Positions 8,965 to 16,388 of a DNA stretch of 64,000 nucleotides are shown piece after piece (within the stretch, counting starts at the first letter, position 1; every line of letters starts with the position of its first letter). The DNA lies in the NCBI RefSeq assembly GCF_030531065.1, contig NZ_JAUNOQ010000003.1, positions 124,001-188,000 on the forward strand, written 5' to 3'. The position numbers and the translations under genes were made by a program. The notes under the pieces were generated by a model. It saw only the letters and a program-made list of their open reading frames with translations, had not been told where the DNA came from and did no database searches. The DNA comes from Phascolarctobacterium sp. GTDB lineage: Bacteria > Bacillota > Negativicutes > Acidaminococcales > Acidaminococcaceae.

Positions 8965-8992
8965 AGACAAGACCGGCCTTAACCGACCGGTC
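8965..8992 (-). terminator. Likely terminator after tuf
   Basis: On the minus strand GACCGG TCGGTTAAGG CCGGTC is followed by TTGTCTGTTT. The T-run is weak, but its position just past the tuf stop codon fits. Confidence 0.5.
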
Positions 8993-9008
8993 CTGTATGG
9001 TCTGTAAA

Positions 9009-10199
9009 TTATACTTCTTCTACTTCGGAAACAACGCCGGCGCCAACGGTACGACCGCCTTCACGGATAGCGAAACGCAGGCCTTTTTCGATGGCGATCG
9101 GAGTGATCAGCTCTACTTCCATGGTTACGTTATCGCCAGGCATTACCATCTCTACGCCTTCCGGCAGCTCGGTTACGCCGGTTACGTCGGTAGTACGGAA
9201 ATAGAATTGCGGACGGTAGCCGTTGAAGAACGGAGTATGACGGCCGCCTTCTTCTTTGGTCAGTACATATACTTCGCCTTTGAATTTGGTGTGCGGATGG
9301 ATGCTGCCCGGTTTTGCCAGTACCTGGCCGCGCTCGATTTCCTTACGGTCCACGCCGCGCAGCAGGCAGCCGATGTTATCGCCGGCTACTGCTTCGTCCA
9401 ACAGTTTGCGGAACATTTCTACGCCGGTTACTACGGTGGACTTCTTCTCGTCCTTCATGCCGACGATTTCTACGGTGTCGCCTACTTTTACGGTACCGCG
9501 CTCTACACGACCGGTTGCTACGGTGCCGCGACCGGTGATGGTGAATACGTCCTCGACGGGCATCAGGAACGGTTTGTCGGTTGCGCGCTCAGGCAGCGGA
9601 ATGTAGCTGTCTACTGCGTCCATCAGTTCCATAATCTTTGCTTCGTATTTCGGGTCGCCTTCCAAAGCTTTCAGTGCGGAACCTGCTACTACAGGAATGT
9701 CGTCGCCGGGGAAGTCATAGGAGCTCAGCAGTTCGCGAACTTCCATTTCTACCAGTTCCAGCAGCTCTTCGTCGTCTACCATATCTACTTTGTTCAGGAA
9801 TACTACCATTGCAGGTACGCCTACCTGGCGGGCCAGCAGGATGTGCTCACGGGTCTGGGGCATCGGGCCGTCGGCAGCGGATACTACCAGGATAGCGCCG
9901 TCCATCTGAGCTGCGCCGGTGATCATGTTCTTTACATAGTCGGCATGGCCCGGGCAGTCAACGTGTGCATAGTGGCGGGTTGCGGTTTCATATTCAACGT
10001 GTGCGGTGTTGATGGTGATGCCGCGCTCGCGCTCTTCCGGAGCCTTATCGATCATGGAATAGTCCATGAATTCTGCGCCGCCGCGTGCTGCCAGTACTTT
10101 GGTGATGGCTGCGGTCAGGGTGGTCTTGCCATGGTCAACGTGACCGATGGTGCCGATATTCAGATGCGGTTTAGTTCTTTCATATTTAGCTTTTGCCAT
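9009..10199 (-). CDS. tuf: Elongation factor Tu
   Basis: EF-Tu, 396 residues, complete. G1 P-loop [10 protein letters not shown], switch [16 protein letters not shown]3 [12 protein letters not shown]4 NKVDMVDD, followed by domains II and III. It carries aminoacyl-tRNA to the ribosome. Start at ATG 10199 behind GGAGG. The tRNA cluster lies upstream on the same strand, an arrangement reminiscent of the tRNA-tufB operon of enterobacteria. Confidence 0.99.
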   Translation of the reverse strand: MAKAKYERTKPHLNIGTIGHVDHGKTTLTAAITKVLAARGGAEFMDYSMIDKAPEERERGITINTAHVEYETATRHYAHVDCPGHADYVKNMITGAAQMDGAILVVSAADGPMPQTREHILLARQVGVPAMVVFLNKVDMVDDEELLELVEMEVRELLSSYDFPGDDIPVVAGSALKALEGDPKYEAKIMELMDAVDSYIPLPERATDKPFLMPVEDVFTITGRGTVATGRVERGTVKVGDTVEIVGMKDEKKSTVVTGVEMFRKLLDEAVAGDNIGCLLRGVDRKEIERGQVLAKPGSIHPHTKFKGEVYVLTKEEGGRHTPFFNGYRPQFYFRTTDVTGVTELPEGVEMVMPGDNVTMEVELITPIAIEKGLRFAIREGGRTVGAGVVSEVEEV

Positions 10200-10320
10200 T
10201 GTGAATTTCCTCCAATCAATACATCACAAAAATTTTTACGAAGGTCAAATTAACCTATCAATTTATATTCGCCCTGCAGCGGTAAAATCCTGCCGGCAGC
10301 AAAAGAAATATAAGAAAATC

Positions 10321-10496
10321 CAGTACGCCTTCGCTTCGCAAGCCTCGCTGTTCCTTGTTATCCAGCGCCTCTAATGCCTTTGTCGCCAACTGAGCATACA
10401 AAAAGACTCCCTTTTCTTCGGGAGCCTTGCTTTCTTTTTGGTGGCGGCGCACGGATTCGAACCGCGGATGACTGCGGGTATAAACCGCATGCTCTC
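10321..10496 (-). repeat. Direct repeat copy A (tRNA-Met 3' part and downstream sequence)
   Basis: About 175 bases matching 10558-10732 with few changes. It holds the 3' half of tRNA-Met, its CCA, a terminator hairpin and about 75 further bases. Copy A is the derived one, because its tRNA lacks the 5' half. The flank 10200-10320 shows only the tuf ribosome site and no gene. Confidence 0.85.
10398..10426 (-). terminator. Terminator hairpin, duplicated copy
   Basis: GGCTCCC GAAGAAAA GGGAGTC followed by TTTTTG on the minus strand; copy of the hairpin at 10637-10664. Confidence 0.65.
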
Positions 10497-10497
10497 A
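10440..10497 (-). pseudogene. tRNA-Met fragment (pseudo-tRNA)
   Basis: The minus strand repeats the anticodon arm, T arm and 3' acceptor of the tRNA-Met at 10676, including the CCA, but the D arm and 5' acceptor strand are replaced by unrelated sequence. The anticodon loop reads TTTATAC where the intact gene has TTCATAC, so the triplet is TAT, not CAT. It cannot fold as a tRNA. Confidence 0.8.
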
Positions 10498-10557
10498 AAG
10501 TCATTATTGACGCTGTCTTCCTGCGTCGCAGCTTCGTTTGCTTGCTCGACGTACTTC
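10496..10557. repeat. Intergenic repeat element with GTAC-centred dyad
   Basis: Sixty-odd bases between the two tRNA-Met repeats containing GACGCTGTCTTCCTGCGTCG and GACGTACTTCCAGTACGCC. The layout (AAGGAAC-GCG ... GCGTAC-n-AGTAC/GTACG ... GACGCAG) resembles the insert at 30097-30160, so both may belong to one dispersed family. Function unknown. Confidence 0.5.
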
Positions 10558-10732
10558 CAGTACGCCTTCGCTTCGCAAGCCTCGCTGTTCCTTGTTATCC
10601 AGCGCCTCTAATGCCTTTGTCGCCAACTGAGCATACAAAAAGACTCCCTTTTCTTCGGGAGCCTTGCTTTCTTTTTGGTGGCGGCGCACGGATTCGAACC
10701 GCGGACACTGCGGGTATGAACCGCATGCTCTA
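10558..10732 (-). repeat. Direct repeat copy B (contains intact tRNA-Met 3' part)
   Basis: Partner of 10321-10496, offset about 237 bases. This copy is continuous with the intact tRNA-Met gene and is presumably the parent. Confidence 0.85.
10637..10664 (-). terminator. Terminator of the tRNA cluster
   Basis: Just past the CCA of tRNA-Met the minus strand reads GGCTCCC GAAGAAAA GGGAGTC TTTTTG, a seven-base-pair stem and T-run. Confidence 0.8.
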
Positions 10733-10752
10733 GCCAACTGAGCTACGCCGCC
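10676..10752 (-). tRNA. tRNA-Met (CAT), elongator type
   Basis: 77 bases with an encoded CCA. The acceptor GGCGGCG pairs with CGCCGCC, the anticodon stem GCGG/CCGC holds loop TTCATAC, and the T arm contains GGTTCGAATCC. Its first pair is G-C, unlike the initiator tRNA nearby, so it is elongator Met (a CAT-Ile decoder cannot be excluded). Confidence 0.95.
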
Positions 10753-10760
10753 GTAAAATA

Positions 10761-10836
10761 TGGAGCTGATGACCAGGATTGAACTGGTGACCTTATCCTT
10801 ACCAAGGATACGCTCTGCCGACTGAGCTACATCAGC
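10761..10836 (-). tRNA. tRNA-Thr (GGT)
   Basis: 76 bases including CCA. Acceptor GCTGATG, anticodon loop TTGGTAA (GGT), T loop GTTCAATCC. Second last of four genes in the minus-strand tRNA cluster. Confidence 0.95.
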
Positions 10837-10842
10837 ATGTTT

Positions 10843-10918
<76 letters not shown>

Positions 10919-10927
10919 ATGAAATGT

Positions 10928-11012
10928 TGGTGGAGAGGGTTGGATTCGAACCAACGAAGCGAAACGCGGCAGATTTACAGTCTGCTCCCTTTAACCACTC
11001 GGGAACCTCTCC
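10928..11012 (-). tRNA. tRNA-Tyr (GTA)
   Basis: 85 bases with CCA and the long variable arm of a class II tRNA. Anticodon stem-loop GCAGA CTGTAAA TCTGC. First gene of the cluster. Confidence 0.95.
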
Positions 11013-11119
11013 GTTTGCGACAAAAAGAATTATACAGGATTCCAGCCAATTTGTCAACAGGTTTGCGTAAAAACTTTTACACTTTTTCTTGTAATTTAAA
11101 AACCGCCGTAACCTAAAAA

Positions 11120-11737
11120 TTATTCGCTTTTACTGCGCAGCTGCTCCAAAAAATCCACCAAAGCTTTAATTTGAAAATCCACAGCGGCGTCCGCAGCCTC
11201 CTCTACAAACAGCGGCAGCGCGGCAGGAATAGCCTGCCGTACTATAAATATCGACAAGCTTAAATTGATAATCACAGCTACCTGCTCGTCCGTAGCCTGA
11301 ATTCCAAAAATTTCCAGAATATCTTTAAACAAGCGGGCTTGTTTCTGCCTGAACTGTTCATAGCTGGCAGCCGTTAATCGCCGGAACACCAGCTGCTGCT
11401 CCTCGATGCTCAATATAGCGACCCCGCCCTTTTCGCCATAGCAGCAGGCATACAACAGCTTCGTAAAAGCTTCTCGCCAGCTAAGCGAGTCATCGTGCAC
11501 TAAGTTACGCGCGGCTTCTAAAATTTTAGGCTGCTGCAAATACAGAACCTCTAATATCAAATCTTCCTTCGTTGAAAAAAAGGTGTAGAAAAAGGTACGC
11601 GAAATTCCGACCCTTTTATAAATTTGTTCTACAGTAGTATGCTGTATACCCTGCTGTAAAAACAGCTCCAGACCTACCTTGGCCAATCTTCTCTTTACGT
11701 TTTCTCTATCAGCTTTGGAATAAGCTACTCTTGGCAT
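11120..11737 (-). CDS. TetR/AcrR family transcriptional regulator
   Basis: A 205-residue TetR-type regulator starting MPRVAYSKADRENVKRRLAK behind AAAGAGGGAAG. The helix-turn-helix is at TTVEQIYKRVGISRTFFYTF (about residues 33-52), followed by the FSTKEDL turn typical of the family and a variable ligand-binding domain. The open frame continues upstream without a stop into a PBECR nuclease remnant, but the good ribosome site and the canonical TetR N-terminus argue that translation starts here. Targets are not evident; no exporter gene adjoins it. Confidence 0.9.
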   Translation of the reverse strand: MPRVAYSKADRENVKRRLAKVGLELFLQQGIQHTTVEQIYKRVGISRTFFYTFFSTKEDLILEVLYLQQPKILEAARNLVHDDSLSWREAFTKLLYACCYGEKGGVAILSIEEQQLVFRRLTAASYEQFRQKQARLFKDILEIFGIQATDEQVAVIINLSLSIFIVRQAIPAALPLFVEEAADAAVDFQIKALVDFLEQLRSKSE

Positions 11738-12757
11738 GATCTTCCCTCTTTTAAGATTATTTTTCGCGTCTTTATTTTTTATTGTAACACTAAGCACCTT
11801 TGTACGCAAATAAAAATTCGCTGGTGCGAAGGCTTTGCGTTCTTCTGCTTTTTGTGATATATTGGTAGCGGAAGAAGCGACAACATCTCTATCACGACGC
11901 GTAAGTGTAGGCGTGGTAGCAGTAGACGCGGCTGAATCGAATCCTTCACCGTGTTCACTTGTTATCGCTTCTTTTGTATTTTCAAAGCCAGTCAAAATCC
12001 AAGTATTTTTGTTATCAGGCATAGACAACACCGCAGTATAACGATCATATCCAAGTTTCAACCTAGGCTCGCCGGTGTTGCCCACTCCATCTTGCCTTCC
12101 TACAATTTTCCCTTTAGCAATTACTTCTACTAATTTATTCGCGGTATTTTGCCCATTGCCATTTTCTGCATTACGCTTAGCAATAATATGCGCAATGCCA
12201 TAACCGCCCTTGAATTTAGCTCCGCGACCTTCTGTTCCCCACACGAAATCAATATTGCCCATATCTTCGCGATACATGGCGTTCTCTACATCTTCGTGTG
12301 TTTCAATAACCTTTTGGATAGCTTTTTTGCCGTTAGCAATGTTTTCTTCAACGCTAACGGCTTTTTTATTTTCTACCCTTTCAGCTTCGCTGTTTTGGCT
12401 TTCGTTCGCCTGTCCGCTTTCTGCCTTTGCACTTTCGGCAGGTTCGGGTACTCTGCTTTTATTTTGCTGGTCATGTTCACTACGCGCACTCTGCCCGTTC
12501 TTACCAGTCGCATTGTCTGCTTCTCCTTCCTGCTTTACAGCATATTTCTTCAAAAACTCCTGCGGTGTGATGTAAAGCTTCTTTCTCACTTTTAGTACCA
12601 AGATTTTGCGTTCTTCTGCTTTTTGTGATATATTGGTAGCGGAAGAAGCAACGGTTTCCCCGTTACGACGAGAACGCGTAGGCGTAACGGTGGTAGCATT
12701 GGCAGAGTCGTAACCCTCGCCACTCGCATTAACCGTTGCTTTTTTAGTTACAGCAAT
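11738..12757 (-). pseudogene. Phage-type PBECR nuclease-domain gene, remnant
   Basis: The open frame has no convincing start. Its middle (about 11850-12310) resembles the PBECR domain of phage head-associated and polymorphic toxin proteins: IDFVWGTEGRGAKFKGGYGI, then IIAKRNAENG, RLKLGYDRYTAVL and TWILTGFENT. It ends SSATNISQKAEERK, and an almost identical tail, SSATNISQKAEERK, is encoded again at about 12610-12660, so two copies of the gene appear to have recombined. The frame is closed upstream by TGA at 12758-12760 and runs in frame into the TetR gene. I read it as a decayed prophage piece. A low-complexity Glu/Ala/Asn-rich stretch (about 12330-12560) links the parts. Confidence 0.65.
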
Positions 12758-12767
12758 TCAATGGACT

Positions 12768-12796
12768 TTGTATTCTTTGTCTGCTTATGCTATACT
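12768..12796 (+). promoter_or_regulatory. Strong sigma-70 type promoter
   Basis: TTGTAT, a 17-base spacer, then TATACT, with an extended -10 (TGC just upstream). It points at the structured RNA beginning near 12804. Confidence 0.75.
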
Positions 12797-12803
12797 ATCA
12801 ATA

Positions 12804-12930
12804 TAAATTGGGTTTAGCACTATTAGCTTACTGCGATATGCTCCCAGCATTTGAAGAGTTATCGCGATTTGTAAGGTGATTGTCGCTGGGGAAAATCGAC
12901 ATGATTGTGTTTTCGTCCTAACCCAATGTT
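12804..12930 (+). ncRNA. Structured RNA of unknown family
   Basis: The transcript predicted from the promoter starts almost exactly at a closing stem, TTGGGTTTAG (12808-12817) with CTAACCCAA (918-926 of the 12,000 block, i.e. 12918-12926). Inside, CTCCCAGC (12841-12848) pairs with GCTGGGG (12885-12891), and TATCGCGATT lies in the apical part. A T-rich run (TGTTTCTTTTATATTT) follows. It could be a free small RNA or a leader for the small protein at 13005. I cannot match it to a known family. Confidence 0.55.
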
Positions 12931-13004
12931 TCTTTTATATTTATCCCTTTATAATTAAGCAGGTGTAATAGTAACTTTCGCTATCAAAAAGGAGTGTAAC
13001 AAAT

Positions 13005-13328
13005 ATGCCGAACAATCAATATGCCTCCAATTCCACTTTTACAGCAAACCCATCTTCAAAACCGCCCAAATTTACTTGCTTAAAAGAGCTAGGACAAGCC
13101 CTTACAAACAATGACTATAAATTTACAATTACATGGGAACGTTGCAATTATAATAACAAAAACTACATTTTAATTACAAGGTTGCGAGAAGGATGCCATG
13201 ATAAAGCTATTGGCATTCCTGTGCAATATGCAGGAGCAATTGGCAGCCTTTTGATACAAGCTTATCTTGAATATAAGTGTATTAGCGACGGCGGTAAAGC
13301 CCCTACAAAAATAGAAAATTTAAAATAG
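13005..13328 (+). CDS. Unknown small protein
   Basis: A 107-residue protein that I do not recognise, starting MPNNQYASNSTFTANPSSKP behind AAAAAGGAG. A Ser/Asn/Pro-rich first 25 residues precede a compact part (FTITWERCNYNNKNYILITR, then IGIPVQYAGAIGSLLIQAYL). No membrane segment or signal peptide. It lies in the phage-remnant stretch between the tRNA cluster and tRNA-Thr and has a long leader carrying the structured RNA. It is AT-richer than its neighbours, which suggests acquisition. Confidence 0.6.
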   Translation: MPNNQYASNSTFTANPSSKPPKFTCLKELGQALTNNDYKFTITWERCNYNNKNYILITRLREGCHDKAIGIPVQYAGAIGSLLIQAYLEYKCISDGGKAPTKIENLK

Positions 13329-13426
13329 CCGAATCTCCCCTTGTTCGACTTCGGCTTATAAAAGCTTTTGCGTTGTGCCCACGTTGTGCCCACGAGTAAC
13401 TGATTTTTGTGCCCATCAGGCATATA

Positions 13427-13454
13427 GAAAAGCCCCTAGACGCAGTCTAGGGGC
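13427..13454 (-). terminator. Terminator after tRNA-Thr
   Basis: Perfect stem GCCCCTAGAC TGC GTCTAGGGGC followed on the minus strand by TTTTCTATA. It would also stop plus-strand transcripts, which meet GGTTTTT. Confidence 0.85.
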
Positions 13455-13465
13455 GGTTTTTGCTT

Positions 13466-13541
13466 TGGAGCTGGCAATAGGAATCGAACCCACAACCTGC
13501 TGATTACAAATCAGCTGCTCTGCCTATTGAGCTATGCCAGC
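13466..13541 (-). tRNA. tRNA-Thr (TGT)
   Basis: 76 bases with CCA. Acceptor GCTGGCA, anticodon stem-loop CTGAT TTGTAAT (TGT), T arm GTGGGTTCGATTCC. It borders the phage-remnant stretch and could have served as an integration site, though no integrase remains. Confidence 0.95.
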
Positions 13542-13629
13542 ATCATCAATATAAAATTATACACGAATCATTATAATGGATACCTGCTGCTTTGTCAAGC
13601 CGGAATTATCTGCTCAGATTTTCGCCCTC

Positions 13630-14433
13630 TTACATATAAAAGTACCAATAGGTAACAAAGGCCAAGGCAATACGATACCAGGCAAAGCTCGTCAAATCGT
13701 ATTTGTGCAAGAATTTAAGGAACCACAGCACGGACCAATATGCTACAAAGAAGGAAACTACAAAGCCTATGCCCAGGACAATTAAATCATCCTTATTCAG
13801 GTAAGCCAGATTCTTCAGTAAATCATAAGTGCAAGCCACAAACATTAAGGGAACCGCTATCAGGAAGGTATAGCTGGCCGCGGCCTGACGCGAAAGCCCC
13901 ACGATTAAACCGCCTGCTATAGTACTGCCGCTGCGGGAAAAGCCGGGCCACAAGGACAGAAATTGGAACACGCCCACCCACAGCGCTTGTCTGATGCTTA
14001 TTTTATCCACATCGTCGACCAGCTCCGTTTCGCGCCCTTTAGTCAGACGCTCTGCCAGCATCAGCAGCAGGCCGCCCAACACCAGGCCAATGGCCACGGT
14101 AAAAGGAGAAAAAAGATATTGCTTAATGTAAGAATATCCCACATAGGCCACTGCCATAACCGGCACGATACCGGCAGCGATATGCCACACGGACAGGCCC
14201 TTATGCATATCCCAGCCATCTTTAGTGAAGAAACGATAAAAGCGTTCTTTATAAATAAAGATAACGGATAAAATCGCGCCCAGCTGGACGAATACGTCAA
14301 AGACGTCCGCAACATGACCGTCAAAGCCCAATAAATGACCTACGATAATCATATGCCCGGTAGAAGAAACCGGCAAAAACTCCGTCAGGCCTTCTACTAT
14401 ACCAACTACAACCGCAACAAGGTATTGATCCAT
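13630..14433 (-). CDS. uppP: Undecaprenyl-diphosphatase
   Basis: UppP (BacA) family, 267 residues, multi-pass inner membrane. The catalytic segments are visible: EGLTEFLPVSSTGHMIIV near the N-terminus and PGFSRSGSTIAGGLIVGLSR near residue 165. It removes a phosphate from undecaprenyl pyrophosphate to recycle the lipid carrier of peptidoglycan and O-antigen synthesis; the family confers bacitracin resistance when overproduced. Start at ATG 14433 behind AAAGGA. Confidence 0.95.
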   Translation of the reverse strand: MDQYLVAVVVGIVEGLTEFLPVSSTGHMIIVGHLLGFDGHVADVFDVFVQLGAILSVIFIYKERFYRFFTKDGWDMHKGLSVWHIAAGIVPVMAVAYVGYSYIKQYLFSPFTVAIGLVLGGLLLMLAERLTKGRETELVDDVDKISIRQALWVGVFQFLSLWPGFSRSGSTIAGGLIVGLSRQAAASYTFLIAVPLMFVACTYDLLKNLAYLNKDDLIVLGIGFVVSFFVAYWSVLWFLKFLHKYDLTSFAWYRIALAFVTYWYFYM

Positions 14434-14555
14434 ACTAACATCCTTTCAAAATTTGTTAATCTTATATATTATACTCTGAAACAGCAGGATCTGCAATTAT
14501 CGGCCATACATATTACATATTTTTGGCTTTAAGCGCAGCAATTCTTTGTCAGAGC

Positions 14556-14588
14556 AAAAAATAAGAGACAGCCCGTCCGGACTGTCTC
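14556..14588 (-). terminator. Terminator after pfkA
   Basis: GAGACAGTCC GGAC GGGCTGTCTC followed by TTATTTTTT on the minus strand, about 50 bases past the pfkA stop. Confidence 0.85.
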
Positions 14589-14637
14589 CTATGATATACT
14601 TTTTAAATGAATCAAAAATTAATTTTTCGTTCTTAAT

Positions 14638-15735
14638 TTAATCGCCAAAGCAAATTCCCAGCTGGCGGCCCGTGCGGATAATTTCGCTGTCCACCGGCAC
14701 CTGCTGCGGTTTGGAAGCCGCTTTTTGAATATAAACGGTTACGATTTTATCGTGATACAGGGAAACCATAACATTATATTCGCCGCGCAGGCACGCCTCG
14801 GCTGCCGCAACGCCATAGCGGGTAGACAATACTCTGTCAAAGGCTGTAGGCGAGCCGCCGCGCTGCAAATACCCCAGTACCGTACAACGTGCTTCTATTT
14901 CCGTACGCTCTTCAATTTCGCGCGCCACCTTATCGCCAATGCCGCCTAATCTGATAGGCTCAAAGCTACCCTTAACCACTCTGGCTACGGACATTTCGCC
15001 GCCCTCAGGCTTAGCGCCCTCCGCTACGACAACAATGCTGAAATTTTTGCCGGCCTGCTTCCGCTGCTGTATTTTTTCCAGCACCTTATCCAGCTTATAG
15101 GGAATTTCCGGCAGCAGAATAACGTCTGCGCCGCCGGCAATGCCGCTGTGCAAAGCAATCCAGCCGGCATAACGGCCCATAACCTCCAAAATCATAACCC
15201 GATGATGGGATTCCGCCGTAGTATGCAGCCTGTCCAAAGCTTCCGTCGCCATGGCCATAGCCGTATCAAAGCCAAATGTACGCTCGGTACACGGCAGGTC
15301 GTTATCGATAGTCTTAGGCACGCCTACTACCTTAACGCCGCACTCCCGTGCTAACTGAGCGCCAATATTCAGGCTGCCGTCGCCGCCGATGACAACTAGG
15401 GCTTCAATATCATACTTACGCAGGTTTTCCAGCACCTTGTCCCGCATATCCTCATAAACAATTTCGCCGTTCTCTTTTTCCACAGCGAAACGAAACGGAT
15501 TATCGCGGTTGGTAGTGCCTAAAATAGTGCCGCCGCGGGGCAGAATGCCCGAAACGCTGGCATAATCCATTAACTGCAAATTATCATTGACCAGTCCGTT
15601 AAACCCGTTCAGAACTCCGTACACCTCGCAGTCATTCTGCAAAAAGGTTTTTACTACGGCTCTGATAACGGCGTTCAAGCCGGGGCAGTCGCCGCCGCCC
15701 GTCAGAACTGCAAAACGACGCTTTTTTTGAGCCAT
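14638..15735 (-). CDS. pfkA: 6-phosphofructokinase
   Basis: Phosphofructokinase A family, 365 residues, phosphorylating fructose 6-phosphate. Nucleotide loop GGGDCPGLNAVIRAV, active-site PKTIDNDLPCTE, and MGRYAGWIALHSG. The residue equivalent to E. coli Gly104 stays Gly (GGDGS), as in ATP enzymes, whereas the residue equivalent to Gly124 is Lys (PKTIDND), a feature of pyrophosphate-dependent and group III enzymes. The phosphoryl donor is therefore best left open, with ATP favoured by the GGDGS motif. Longer than the 320-residue E. coli type. Confidence 0.93.
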   Translation of the reverse strand: MAQKKRRFAVLTGGGDCPGLNAVIRAVVKTFLQNDCEVYGVLNGFNGLVNDNLQLMDYASVSGILPRGGTILGTTNRDNPFRFAVEKENGEIVYEDMRDKVLENLRKYDIEALVVIGGDGSLNIGAQLARECGVKVVGVPKTIDNDLPCTERTFGFDTAMAMATEALDRLHTTAESHHRVMILEVMGRYAGWIALHSGIAGGADVILLPEIPYKLDKVLEKIQQRKQAGKNFSIVVVAEGAKPEGGEMSVARVVKGSFEPIRLGGIGDKVAREIEERTEIEARCTVLGYLQRGGSPTAFDRVLSTRYGVAAAEACLRGEYNVMVSLYHDKIVTVYIQKAASKPQQVPVDSEIIRTGRQLGICFGD

Positions 15736-15773
15736 GCCTTGCCTCCGCTATATTACAGAATAAATTCTTCAGC

Positions 15774-16235
15774 TTATTCTACGTTCCAAATCTTGAAGCC
15801 GTCGGGACTGATGCGGATAGCTTCCGTGCCGTCGAATTTATCGTAGCACAGGTTGCCGTTTTCAATATAGCCGGGCCATGCGGTAATAATGGTAAATTTC
15901 TTGCTCAGCTTGCGCATGAGGCTGTCGGTGTTGATGTGGAATACGGGCACAAACAGAGTTTGCAGTCTGTCCAGAATGATAACGTCTGCATTGTAGCTTT
16001 CCAGGATTTCAGCAAACATATCAGGAGCGTATAAGCCTCTGTCGGCGGCAGGAATAGCCAAAAATTCCTCGCTGATCAGCATACGGCAGTCTACATAGGT
16101 CCATTTTTTAATTTCAGCCGCTTCGCGCAGCACCTTGCTCTTGCCGCTGCCCGGTTTGCCGGTAACGATAACTACGTTGCCCTTGTCGGCTTGAGCCTGC
16201 TCGACTACCTTTAACAATTCTTCTACTTGATTCAT
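15774..16235 (-). CDS. BrxF-like P-loop protein (orphan)
   Basis: A 153-residue P-loop protein with Walker A VTGKPGSGKSKVLREA near residue 25, a candidate Walker B ADVIILD near 88, and a C-terminal strand FTIITAWPGYIENG. Size and the AWPG ending fit BrxF, the small P-loop component of type 3 BREX phage defence. No other BREX gene (brxC, pglX, pglZ, brxHII) lies in the window, so its role here is unclear. It sits between sigH and pfkA and has its own GGAGG site. Confidence 0.65.
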   Translation of the reverse strand: MNQVEELLKVVEQAQADKGNVVIVTGKPGSGKSKVLREAAEIKKWTYVDCRMLISEEFLAIPAADRGLYAPDMFAEILESYNADVIILDRLQTLFVPVFHINTDSLMRKLSKKFTIITAWPGYIENGNLCYDKFDGTEAIRISPDGFKIWNVE

Positions 16236-16319
16236 TTGAAAAACCTCCTATGACACCGAAGTGTTAATATTATCAAATCAAATTGTTACTTATTCTATTC
16301 GCTGAAAGCCGCTAAAATC

Positions 16320-16365
16320 CTTTAAAAAAAATACACCATTCTGAAAATTGCAAAATGATGTATGG
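16320..16365 (-). terminator. Terminator after sigH
   Basis: On the minus strand ATACATCATT pairs with AATGGTGTAT (wobbles) and is followed by TTTTTTTT, shortly past the sigH stop. Confidence 0.7.
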
Positions 16366-16388
16366 TACTGTTACAGTTTTATCAGTAA

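Noticed and set aside
8997-10253. Long plus-strand open frame of 418 codons
   Set aside because: It is the antisense shadow of tuf, whose codon bias leaves the opposite strand open; it has no ribosome site or recognisable domain.
11120-12601. A single 493-residue PBECR-TetR fusion protein
   Set aside because: The TetR part has its own ribosome site and canonical N-terminus, and the upstream part lacks a start codon; kept as pseudogene plus separate CDS.
13329-13426. Possible integrase remnant from repeated GTTGTGCCCACG
   Set aside because: The short repeat and position beside tRNA-Thr suggest a phage attachment region, but no readable integrase sequence remains.
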